Origin: Rhypophila decipiens
Lineage: Eukaryota; Ascomycota; Sordariomycetes; Sordariales; Naviculisporaceae
Assembly: GCA_033297075.1 (NCBI GenBank)
Contig: MU858047.1
Span: 620,001-684,000 of the forward strand
DNA: 64,000 nucleotides
Direction: 5' to 3'
The translations under genes were made by a program, and so were the position numbers. Position 1 is the stretch's first letter; every line of letters starts with the position of its first letter. Shown here one piece after another: positions 43,729 to 53,691 of this stretch. Below the pieces are notes generated by a model. That model was not told the origin of the DNA, searched no databases, and saw only the letters and a program-made list of their open reading frames with translations.

Positions 43729-43943
43729 TACCAATAGGCGCCTAATATACAGGCACCACTACTCTCATATACAGGCACCAGTCCGATTTGACTTTTTAGA
43801 CCAGAGGTATTTATTCGAGCTTATCAGAGCATTTATTTAAGCCAGCTAAGGCATTTATTCCAGCTAGTTAAAGCCTCTATTCTAATAAGAGTAGTGCCTG
43901 TATATAAGAAGACTAATGTCTGTATATTAGGCGCCTACCAATA
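43729..43943. mobile_element. 199 bp MITE with perfect terminal inverted repeats and 8 bp target duplication
   Basis: The element is 43737-43935. Both ends carry the perfect 16 bp inverted repeat GGCGCCTAATATACAG (43737-43752 and complement at 43920-43935). It is flanked by identical 8 bp direct repeats TACCAATA (43729-43736 and 43936-43943), read as a target-site duplication; 8 bp fits hAT-type transposition. Subterminal ATATACAGGCAC motifs recur at 43745, 43767 and, inverted, at 43894. The centre has three degenerate 22-23 nt units (43806-43873) containing RTATTTATT or GCATTTATT and CAGCTA. It has no coding capacity, so it is non-autonomous. It inserted 31 bp after the YCII stop codon, in the presumed 3' UTR. 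Confidence 0.92.
43806..43873. repeat. Three degenerate 22-23 nt tandem units inside the MITE
   Basis: Units begin at 43806, 43829 and 43851 and share the pattern GNATTTATT followed by AGC(Y)AG or similar and TTA/TAA. They occupy the middle of the element. Confidence 0.7.
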
Positions 43944-44463
43944 AGCGGGCACCTTTCTCGCCCGTCGCAAATAGACGTATTTTCATGCAATTTCATGGAG
44001 AGCTCTTTCCAAAGCTCTCCTACTTCCTTTCTTTCACCTACTCAGTCATGGGGTCCAGCTCACAGAGCAAGAGTCGAGGGTAGATAGAGACAGTTTCAGA
44101 TCTCACCTGCCCGCATATCGAAATATTGTAAATGATATTCCCCAAACCTGGAGCTAAGAGTTCGTCGACAAATATTCTCCCGATAAAGGAAAAGGACCAA
44201 GAAAATAAAATGAAAGCCTCTGCAGAGTATCAGGATTGACCATCGGGTCTCCAAAAGCATAACATCCCTACCGCATACCATAATGTTCCATCAAGGCAAA
44301 CCTAGCCTCCCATCCACCAAGCCCGATCCAGTTTCCATGATAGCTCGGAACTCCATGCAGAACTAAAATACCATATAATCGGACCCGCCCAACCCAAATA
44401 ATACAGCGCGTGAATCCACAGCTGGTAGGATATATATCAAAACGACAAGTCCAGACCGACCCT
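43944..44463. other. Intergenic region right of the MITE
   Basis: Between the MITE and the stop of the DUF2408 gene; nothing recognisable. Confidence 0.45.
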
Positions 44464-46097
44464 TTACTGCTCTTCCTTTTCCTCGGACTCCTCTGCGGCA
44501 ACTCTCAGCTCATAACTGAGCTCAAAACACTCGGCCAATAACCCGGAAACACTCCCCTGGCCTTCGGGAATGTCATCGCCAACCATGAACTTTCCGTCTG
44601 TCCTCATGTTATCGATGGAGTGCAGCTGAAGAACAAGTTAGTTACGGATTCTTTCGGCAAAGAATTTAACGTTAAAATACGTACCTTCATGCTGTAAGGA
44701 TATAGCTCCCGCACAGAAGTCACCCCACCAGAGTTTTTAACCTCGTTCAAGCAGCGCTTCAACGTCTGCAATTGGTTGTAAATCGGAAGCAGTGCCTCGG
44801 ACACGGGTTCCGACGAGATCATGAGGTAGTAAATGTATCCATAACTGCGCCGAATCAGATATAAGAGGGTGCGCTGAACGTAAAGCTCAGCGGGCTGACC
44901 ATCTTCATCAAGCCAGTTACCATTAATCCTGCTCTCGTCAATCTTGTCGAGTTCACGTTGATAGTCGTAAAGATCTGTCTCGCGAAGGGACCAAGCCTGC
45001 GTGATGGACAGCTTCTCGAGATCGTTGCGGATGCCCATCAAGATTTCGTATTTGGGCCTAAAGTTCTCGGGAATGACTCCTTTCCTAAACAAACATTTAG
45101 TCATCACGCCGAAAGGTTTAAAGTGAGGAGGTGGTGGTCATACTTCTCGAGTACAATCTCAGACCACTGTATACACTTCTCCAGAAGCACCGAAACCTTG
45201 GCACTTCCGTTCAAAACCTTCCCCTCGGAATTGACGAAATTCCCATCGACTCGGGTCTCGTCAATCTCTTTAGCCTGAGCTTGAAGCCTCTGAACTTCTG
45301 TGGAAGAAAACTGGTATGAATTAGCACAAACTGACTGTAAATCCACTGAAGGTTCAGAAGTGAATACCTTTGATTTCGTGTTTGCGAGCGACATGGACCG
45401 CAAGATGGAAATAAGCTTCTCATGAGTGGAGCGAAGGGGCTCTTCAAGCTCTCCTAGCTCTTTTTTTAGGCCCTCAAGCCCTGCTTTGCATAACTCTTGT
45501 CGTTTAGCAAGGAGCTCCACTAAATAAGGTGAATGTAGCGAGTTCGAATTCTTCAAGATCCGGTCAAGGTCGCTGATTGTATGCGCCATGCTGTCGAGGT
45601 CTTTTCCTGAATATATCCGTGACTCCGACAGATGATCTAGCAGTCGTTTGATAGTAGAAGTGAGGGCGTACGCGGCCGGAGCCTCGGTCGTCCGACCAAT
45701 CGTCATGAAAAAGAGTGACAGAAGCTGTAGGCAGCTTTCCAATACCCTATCCACTATTCAATAATAAAGTTAGTCAAGCGCCATCGCAAGTAGCTTGTTA
45801 GGTGCAGAGACAGAGTGGGCAGATGGCGGTAACAATGTATTGGTGAAAATAACGGGGGCAAGTGTTGCCATGGCTCTTACATCGGTTCTCAGCCTTGTCA
45901 TTTTCTCCCTTCCGGATCTCGTTCACCAGTCTGACCTGTTCGACAACCTGATCGTAAAGCAACATCACATCCTGGCTCCGAATGTACTTTGTGCGATCCC
46001 GTTTCATAAGCAAAAGCTGGTCGCGAATTGATGTGAGCCTAGCCAGTATCTCGGCCTCTTGCCCATCCTTGGGTGGCGGAAAGGCCGGTGTTTCCAT
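44464..46097 (-). CDS. DUF2408/UPF0662 protein, yeast Cub1-like
   Basis: Exons 46097-45881, 45753-45368, 45310-45144, 45084-44685 and 44625-44464 join to 443 aa. The family (S. cerevisiae YPL260W/Cub1, S. pombe UPF0662) is fungal and its function is poorly understood. Conserved blocks are visible: LLYDQVVEQVRLVNEIRKGE, ENRLDRVLESCLQLLSLFF, a repeated pair IDETRVDGNFV and IDESRINGNWL followed by a third related IDNMRTDGKFM, IQWSEIVLEKK, LEKLSITQAWSLRETDLYDYQREL, and the strongly conserved LYVQRTLLYLIRRSYGYIYYLMISSEPVSEALLPIYNQLQTL. The C-terminus is acidic. The 57 nt intron 45311-45367 is in frame without stop; the family-like KFSSTEV junction supports the CCAG acceptor at 45311. Helical protein, no membrane segment. 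Confidence 0.9.
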
Positions 46098-46835
46098 GCT
46101 GGGCGAGAGATGTGTATTTGGTCTTGCTTTGCGGTAGAGCGAAGGAGGAAGTTCAAATCTCTTGGAGGCTTGGGAGATTATATATCGCCAGTATAGGTCG
46201 AACTCCCGGATAATCTCGCCGATGACGCCCGGTTCAATGAGTACTCAAAAGGGTCTTGTGAGTGGTTGGCGCGAACTCGAAGTGAGGCGGCCTGGTTTGT
46301 AGTTATCAGCTGGCTGGTTCAGCTGTTCTTGGAGGAATTCGACGATTGGAACAACTGTCACGGTGACGAGTGTACTTCTTTCAACTAATACAAGATCATT
46401 CGGCGCAAGACATCAATACAATTTGCTTAGTGAAATGATTCGCGGGGTGTCATGTAAGGGACGTTCTTGTAAGCGACGTCAGTGGTGCAAATGGTGGGGT
46501 GAGAGCTCTAGTGGGGCGGTGTGACAAGGGTACGGCGGGGCTGCTTTGTTCCAAATTCCAATCAGATGACAGGCGGGACTAACTTTCCTCCCGTCCCGTT
46601 GACTGGCTCCACGAGGCGGCTGTCTCGGCGAGCTGAGTCATCAAGAAGTTCTGCCAGCCGCCACCGGCTGCGCACTCTCGGCCGGGTCAGAGTAGCCCTT
46701 GTTTTGCGAGCCCACAAGTTATTAAATTTCCTATCTCGATTTGAAAGTGGTCGCCTCATCTCGCCATTTCCACGACAAAAAGCCTCCCTCGAGTTCCAGC
46801 AACTTTGCTCTCGACAGATAACACACATCATCACA
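46098..46835. promoter_or_regulatory. Divergent promoter region, DUF2408 protein / ribosomal P1
   Basis: 738 bp between start codons. Contains a CCAAT (near 46558) upstream of the P1 gene. No gene is supported. Confidence 0.5.
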
Positions 46836-47448
46836 ATGTCTACCGCAGAGCTTGCAACCTCCTACGCGGCGCTCATCCTTGCCGATGATGGTGTCGAGGT
46901 CACCGTAAGCAAAACTCCAGCAATTCTTCCTCGAGAGCCCCTCGCATATCGCGACCGACGATGCGCACAGCACAAAGCAATTGGAGAGGAGTGGACCGAA
47001 TAGCTAACAATATTCCAGGCCGACAAGCTCACAACCCTCATCAAGGCCGCTAATGTCGTCGATGTTGAGCCTATCTGGGCTTCCCTTTTCGCCAAGGTAC
47101 GATAATACGATCAACCATAAGAGACCGAACACAATGGATTTGGGCAAGGGACACTCTGAAGCTGACTTGGTTCGACACATAGGCGCTCGAGGGCAAGGAA
47201 TTGAAGGATCTCCTTACCAACGTCGGCTCCGGTGGCGGTGCTGCCGCTGCCCCCGCTGCTGGTGGTGCTGCTGCCGGCGGCGCTGCTGCTGCTGAGGAGA
47301 CCAAGGAGGAGGCCAAGGAAGAGGGTTAGTCGATCCCCTCCCCTAAAATGTTCTGCCTTCATGGTGGAAGTTTGTATACTGACTGCATTTCCGCTATACA
47401 GAAAAGGAGGAGTCCGACGACGATATGGGATTCGGTCTCTTCGACTAA
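46836..47448 (+). CDS. RPP1: 60S acidic ribosomal stalk protein P1
   Basis: Exons 46836-46904, 47019-47096, 47183-47324 and 47402-47448 join to 111 aa. P1 pairs with P2 on uL10 and recruits translation GTPases to the ribosome. The N-terminal dimerisation helices ([48 protein letters not shown]) favour P1 over P2. An Ala/Gly hinge follows ([19 protein letters not shown]), then an acidic run and the conserved C-terminal tail [13 protein letters not shown], which binds elongation factors. The tail is encoded on its own 47 nt exon. All three introns are GT-AG. Three introns in so small a gene is typical of fungal ribosomal protein genes. Confidence 0.97.
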
Positions 47449-48340
47449 GCGAATTTCTCTCTTCTTTTCGGTCCACGATACTCTCACAGCGACACCCCCG
47501 ATTTCTGTTTGTACTTCCAAAACTTGCATGGATCTGCGACGGCATCTCGTGCCACACTTCACGAGCACGAGGATGGGGGCTTTTGATATGACGGGTTTGG
47601 TTCATCGGCGTAGCTTTATACGGATTTTATGAATGGGTGCGCTTTGATATCAAGTACACAAAACATGGGAAATCGTTTGAGAGGACAATGTGAATATCGT
47701 GCGATGCCTTTGATGGGTGGTGATATACTTCGTGCTTACGGCTCCAGGGTTGAATCCGGTCCGTGGTGGTCACAATCCACAGCCGCCGAAGCCTATCTTT
47801 CCCGATCTTTACTTCAGCGAAGCGAATAAGAGTTGAAGGCTGTCCCAACACGCCCATTTTGTATCGGCAATGCCATTCTCAGGCTCTGACTAAGTCCGCA
47901 ATAGCACGAAGCGCCGGGTTCTGCTCTTTCTCTTGCATAACTGAGCTGCCCTCCCAGATTCACACATGGGTGTCGTAATCCGGATTGCTATATCCTTCCC
48001 TTACGGCCTCACAACACATAACCTCCCGCCTTGCGGCAGCTCTTTTTGTCACCCCATACAAATCATGCGACCACTCATTACATGTAATGGTATTCTAAGA
48101 TTGGTCGCCTACAATGCTGGGCTCCTCTTCTTCTCTCCAAGAAATCTTTCAATCTATTCGTCTACATGTATCTACAGCCAACGCGCATCGTTCCGTTCAA
48201 TCTATGCCTCACCGGAATGCAGCCCTTGATGAAAACCCCCAAGCTCAACCCATATACTTTGAGCCATTCGTCGGACCCCTTCTTGTCTGACAGCTAAGGT
48301 ATGTCACATATAAAATGACGGTCGGTCCATGCCTAGAAAT
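47449..48340. other. Convergent intergenic region, RPP1 / PCS60
   Basis: Holds two 3' UTRs. Open frames on both strands are short; no RNA gene or repeat is recognised. Confidence 0.45.
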
Positions 48341-49991
48341 CTACAATTTGGACCTAGCCTCTTTCTTCTGCATCTCCTCAGCGACAATACGTCGTTGAAT
48401 CTTGCCCGTAGCAGTCTTGGGCATGACATCCGTGAAATAAACCTGTTGAACAAACAGTTGTTAGCCAAAGCTTCGATATCTCAAGAGTCGAATCAACAAA
48501 TAATTGTCCACGTGGGGAACTCACCTTCTTGGGAACCTTGAATTTGGCCAATTTATCAGCAACCCACTTCTTCAGCTCGTGCTGGCCAAGTTTCTGCCCA
48601 GGCTTGAGCACAACAGCCAGCCCAATCTCTTGACCGTACATCTCATCAGGTATGGCAAAGCTGACAGCCTCCGACACAGCCGGGTGTCTCGTAATGACAT
48701 TATCCAGCTCGATGGGGCTGATCTTCTCGCCACCCTTGTTGATCAGCTCCTTGATCCGACCGGTGATAACAATATAGCCATCCTCATCGATCTTGCCCTG
48801 ATCGCCAGTCCGGAAGTATCCGTCCGCTGTGAAAGCCCCCGCATTGGCTTCGGCGTTATTCAGATACCCCTTGGTGACGTTTTCGCCTTTGATGCTGATC
48901 TCGCCTTCTGTTCCGCGGGGCACGGTCTTGCCCGCGTCGTCTTTGATGACTACCTCTACGCCCTGGCCTATTCCAACGGTTCCTGGCTTTCTCTTGGCTG
49001 GAGGGAGTGGGTTGGAGGTCATTTGGTGAGCTGCCTCGGTCATGGCGTAGGCCTCTAGGACTGGGGCGTTGTAGGTCTTTTCTAGGGCGTAGAAGACGGT
49101 GGGCGACAGAGGCGAAGAGCACGACCTGATGAAGCGGATCTTGGGGAGCGGGTTGGGGGTTGGGTTCTTGAGGAGGATCTGGTGGATGGTGGGCACGGCG
49201 GTGTACCAGTTTGCCTGGTACTTGATAAAGTCCTGCCAGAACTCCGTAGCCGAGAACTTGATGGGTACAACCATTGATCCGCCGGTGGCTAGGGGTGCTA
49301 GGAGACCGCACAGGAGACCATGGACGTGGAATAATGGCATGACGAGCATGGTACGGTCTTTGTCTGTCAGTCGGTAGGTGTTCTTGATGTTGCTCATCGT
49401 CCGGGTCAGGTTGCGGTGTGACAATGGGACAACCTTTGGCCTGGAAGTCGTCCCGCTCGTGTGCAAGACCAAGGCGACGTCCTCGGGGTCTGGCTTCAAG
49501 AGTGGCTGGGCTGCCTTGCCCTTCAGCTGGCCGAGCTCCTTGACGTCGAGAGCTACCTCCTTCTTGGCAGCATCCCAGTAGCACTCTGCAATCGCAGCAT
49601 TGAACTTCTGGGCCGCCTTGACGGCAGGGCTGCCGCTCTGGTAGGCGCCTTTGGGAACAAGGACGATAGCTGACTTTACATCCTCAATGTAAAACTCGAA
49701 CTCATCCTGCTTATACGCAGGGTTCAGCGGGGCGGCAATACCTCTCTGCCATGACGCTGCCAGAAACGAGACGATGAACTCATATGAGTTGGGCGTGGCA
49801 ATCGACACGGGTGAACCATGGGCAATGCCGATGGCAGCGAGCTTCTTCTGGAAGGACAACACCTCAGCAACGAGCTCCTGGTAGGTGACTGTCAAGACAG
49901 GGATGTCGGCTGAACGAGAGGGAACAATAACAGCCACAGAGCTACCCGCGCCCTGAATGGCTGACTGCAGAGTCGACCTTCCTGCTGCCAT
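48341..49991 (-). CDS. PCS60: Peroxisomal AMP-forming acyl-CoA/oxalyl-CoA synthetase (Pcs60)
   Basis: Exons 49991-48525 and 48442-48341 join to 522 aa. It belongs to the ANL adenylating enzymes. The ATP-binding motif reads LHTSGTTSRPKVVPLSH, with TTSRPK as in plant AAE3 and yeast Pcs60, both oxalyl-CoA synthetases. Also visible are PLFHVHGL, YAMTEAAHQM, YFRTGDQGKIDEDGYIVITGRIKELINKGGEKISPIE, and the C-terminal Lys motif KTATGKIQRR. The protein ends in SKL, a canonical PTS1, so it should be peroxisomal. The PTS1 and the catalytic Lys segment are on the small second exon. Retention of the 82 nt intron changes frame and replaces the SKL with an unrelated tail. Substrate preference for oxalate is inferred. 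It stands head to head with a methyltransferase gene. Confidence 0.95.
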
Positions 49992-50803
49992 AGTGTTTTG
50001 CTTATAAAGCTTCTGCCCAATGAGAAGAGACGGTGGTGAAAGTAATTCGAAGGTGTGGGTATCACGGCGTGTCTTGGGAGCAAAATGGCGAATTACGGTG
50101 AATCTTTATCCCCGAAGAATAAGAGATGGCTGCACAATCGAGAGCTCTGAGTCAGGTAAAATGGAATAGACTATCCGTATCACGGTGAGTTTTGGAAAAA
50201 GCAAGAGTTGGACGACGGCTGTATACGAAAATATGTGAACTTCAGGCAAGCTCATAACACGATGAGATAATTTTTGCAACGCTCGAGTCGAAGGAGCAAG
50301 GTATCCGATGGCATCATCGCGCTCCAGCGACCCCTGTCGCTTGCCGCGATCGACAAGCCTGGGGAACTCCTGAGACCAGAAAGTGGGGGGGACTTGGGGT
50401 TAGGGTTGAGTATGAGCTGAGCTCGAAGAAATCGGGGAATCTAGCCCGGCTGGCCTCGTATCTTGCCCGTATACCAGCGTACCCATCCAGTTGCCCGATT
50501 CCATATGATATGAAAAATAGTATATATATTGAGCTCCCCCCCTTTGATGGTATTCCCCAATACCCCAAATCTTCTTCCTTCGTTTCCCCCTTTTATTCTT
50601 TCTCGTGCATGAAACTATCACATCACAAGTCCCCTACCTACAAGTCAAGTTGTCTTTCCCACGCTTTTGTGCTTATAGATAAGAAAAAGGGGTAAAACAA
50701 ACAAAGCCTTTCAAGCCCGACAAAAATAGGCAACATCAACATCCACACCCAAACTCTTACTTTTCTATTCATACCTCCCCAACAAGGAGAAAGGAGAAGA
50801 AAG
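49992..50803. promoter_or_regulatory. Divergent promoter region, PCS60 / methyltransferase
   Basis: 812 bp between start codons. No gene supported; a short AT-rich segment lies near 50515-50530. Confidence 0.5.
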
Positions 50804-51825
50804 ATGGCTCCCAACCCAGAAACCGACTTCCCGCCCCTCTCCGAGCTCGCCATGACAGTCTTCTTCCCCTGGCAATTCATGTTCAAATCCATGACCTACC
50901 TCCCCGGCACGCTCCTCCACGCCCTCAAGAACAGAGACCTAACCACCCTCTTCTCCTGGTCAAAACTCCAAGCAGCCTGGTTCGGCCGCTTCTGGGCCTG
51001 GGCCGGTCCGCAGGTCCGCCAAGGAGCCGAAGTGACCGTCGTTCCTCTCCTAGAAGGCCGCATCACAAACGGGAGCGTCATCCCACCCTCCGATCGCTCG
51101 ACCGCCGTCCACCCCGGAATCTCGGGCGCAGTCCTCGAGATCGGTCCAGGAAGCGGCATGTGGGTGTCCATCTTTTCCGACAAGTACCAATCTTCCTCTG
51201 CAGACTCTTCTCATGACCAACAAGGGAAACCGGGCCACAGAGGCCGAGTAACCCGCGTCTACGGTGTGGAACCCAACCCGGCCGTGCACCCTCTTCTACG
51301 GCAACAAATCGCCAAAGCAGACCTCCAAGACGTCTACGAGGTCGTGCCCGTGGGAATCGAAGACCTCGCCAGCTCGGGCAGAGTCGCCCCGCAGAGTGTG
51401 GATTGCATCGTATCAGTCCTCTGTCTGTGCAGCATTCCCGACCCGGAGCGCAACATCAAAGAGCTGTACAACTACCTGAAGCCCGGAGGTCGTTGGTATG
51501 TCTATGAGCACGTCAAGAGGGAGAGATCCAATAGCTGGGCCGTTGCCCTCTACCAAGGTTAGTAGTAGTCCTTGTTGCCAGACTTTCTCATTGCTCTTGT
51601 TGCAGAATCATTCGCATCTGATGGATATGTACTAATGACATCTCTTTCTTCATAGCATTTGTAAATCTTTTCTGGCCGCACATTATTGGCGGCTGTGAGC
51701 TTCAGCGGGAAACCGGAAAGTGGCTCAAGGAGGCTGGGTCATGGAGTAACATCGACTTGGTGAGCCCCAAGGGAGAGCCGTGGTTCATGACTCTACCCCA
51801 CGTAGTTGGCGTTCTGACCAAGTAA
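50804..51825 (+). CDS. Class I SAM-dependent methyltransferase (METTL7-like)
   Basis: Exons 50804-51557 and 51656-51825 join to 307 aa. The SAM site is seen as VLEIGPGSGMWV (motif I), VYGVEPNP (acidic/Glu after strand 2), VDCIVSVLCLCSIPDP (motif IV) and YLKPGGRWYVYEHV (motif V), as in METTL7/TMT1-type methyltransferases. The N-terminal 40 residues are hydrophobic (MTVFFPWQFMFKSMTYLPGTLLHAL) and could associate with membrane or a lipid droplet. The second exon has NLFWPHIIGGCELQRETG, a motif shared by the METTL7-type group (C-x-L-x-R-x-T). Substrate is unknown. An insert of about 20 polar residues (SSSADSSHDQQGKPGHR) lies in the middle of the Rossmann core. One canonical intron of 98 nt. Confidence 0.9.
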
Positions 51826-52123
51826 AGCATACTTGATCACGCTGCTGGCATACGCGCAAATACTAAATTAAATCAACGACTTTTTATTGGTGGAGATCTG
51901 GCTCTTCTCTCAATGTTCATCTACGTAGGCAATCTTTCCCCAAAGACCTCCATGAAAACGGTATTGAGATTAGCCCAATCAAGCGTCAAAATCTTCGTCG
52001 ATCGTCCTTCCCACTGAAACTCAGAGCCTAGCGAGGTCCAAGGTCCAACAGTCAACCTTCGTCGTCGACTATCAGCAATGAAGAGCCGACAAGTCGAAAC
52101 GGTGAGCGCGGCAGCTTGCTGAA

Positions 52124-53691
52124 TTACCAACCACCCGAGTCTCCGCCTCCCGAGCCCCAGCCGGCATCACCGCCGCCGGAGCCAAAATCGTCACCACCTC
52201 CGGAAGTTTCACCTCCACCACCGAATCCGCCGAAGCCACCGTCAGCTGCGTCCTCGTCAGCGATCGGATTAGTGCACTTGGACTTGAAGTGACCCATCTG
52301 TTGGCAGTTGGAGCACTTGATACGGGAGACTATTCCATGTGTTAGCAGATTTCTCACGATGAGATTGTAGAGTGTTTACTTACCATCGCGAGGTTTCGGG
52401 CACTCCTTGCTGAAATGTCCATACTCGTCGCAGTTGCGGCACTGCACTTTGTCCATGTTCTTGGGTTCCGTGCAATCTCTAGCACCGTGTCCTTCCTGGC
52501 CACAGTTTCGGCACCCGCTGCCTCCTCCCTTGGGACAATCCTTGGAAAAGTGGCCCATCTCATTGCACTTGCGGCATTCAACGTCCTTGGCCGAACGGGG
52601 CTCTGTGCAGTCTGCAACTTTGTGGCCTGACTGACCACAGTTCTTGCAAGCGAACTTGTCGACACGGGGAGTCGGGCCTGTAGCGGGTTAGTCTGGAGAA
52701 TAGCATATTACAGAGTATTTGTACTTACAGTCGCGCATTCTGTGACCCGGAGTGTCACAGTTATAACACATAATGGTTCTAACTGTGTCTGCTTCCATCT
52801 TCTCCTGGGGACAAGACTTGGAGATATGACCGATCTCGCTGCAGTTAGAGCACTTGGGAAGGCCACGGGGGACGACTTCGCCGGCATCTGCCAGACGCTC
52901 AATGTTCTCGTCAACGTCGGCGGGCCAAAGCTCGCGATCGCGTGGGCGAGGGGGGTTCCACTGGAAGCGGTACGTGACAGTGTGCTTTTTTTCCATGTTG
53001 CCCTGCAAGTCCATGTTGGTCATTGTTGAAGCGAGACCTGCCTTTTCGATGGCAATCAGCCACAACTTGACATCCTCGGCGCGAAGCTTCTTCTCGAGCT
53101 CCTGGTACGTTGTCTCGGGGGCTGCCTTGACATACGTCTGGATGGCGACCTTGACATCGTCAACTTCGCGCTCGTTGACAGCTTTCAAGAGTAGCTTCCA
53201 GGCATCCTCGGGAGACATGTCGGCATACTCGCTGCGGTCGACAAAGCGAGCACTTTCGCAGGCTGTGACGGTATGGCCTTTAAACTCATGTTAGCCAGCT
53301 AGTTTTCCGTGGCTGGAGATCGGGGTCACATACCTTTTTCTCCACAGTTCTTGCAGACACGCTCAGGACAGTCCTTGACAAGATGGTCCGGGGAGTCGCA
53401 TTCCTTGCAGGTCATGGGAGGCGCGTTGGGGCACTCTTTGGCAAAGTGGCCCTCTTCATTGCATCGACGACAGGTCATGGGAGGTGCATCTGGACACTCT
53501 CTGGCGAAGTGACCCTCCTTTTTGCAACGGCGGCAGGCACCACCACCGGAATTGTCGGCAGCATCGCCGCCTCCGCCCCAGGAGGCCTCACCGGCATCAC
53601 CTCCAGGGGTGCCATTGCCCCAGGTTTCTTCCCCACCAGTGTCACCACCAGTTTTGACCTCCCAGGTATTGTCATCTCCAAAGGCGCCCAT
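52124..53691 (-). CDS. CCHC zinc-knuckle nucleic-acid-binding protein with eleven knuckles
   Basis: Exons 53691-53334, 53277-52729, 52677-52384 and 52329-52124 join to 468 aa. It resembles Gis2/CNBP proteins, which bind RNA or single-stranded DNA, but is longer. A Gly/Trp-rich acidic start is followed by four knuckles (CRRCKKEGHFAREC, CRRCNEEGHFAKEC, CKECDSPDHLVKDC, CKNCGEKGHTVTAC), then a helical domain of about 100 residues (SPEDAWKLLLKAVNERE, RAEDVKLWLIAIEKAG, FQWNPPRPRDRELWP), then seven more knuckles, all C-x2-C-x4-H-x4-C. The end is a Gly/Asp/Trp-rich tail. Introns cut between knuckles or inside them: the second and fourth are GT-AG with the donor inside a Cys or loop codon. The target is not known. 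The spacing and central helical module differ from 7-knuckle Gis2. Confidence 0.92.

Noticed and set aside
48856..49584. 242-codon minus-strand frame within PCS60
   Set aside because: Alternate frame of the real enzyme, low-complexity Arg/Pro content and no motif.
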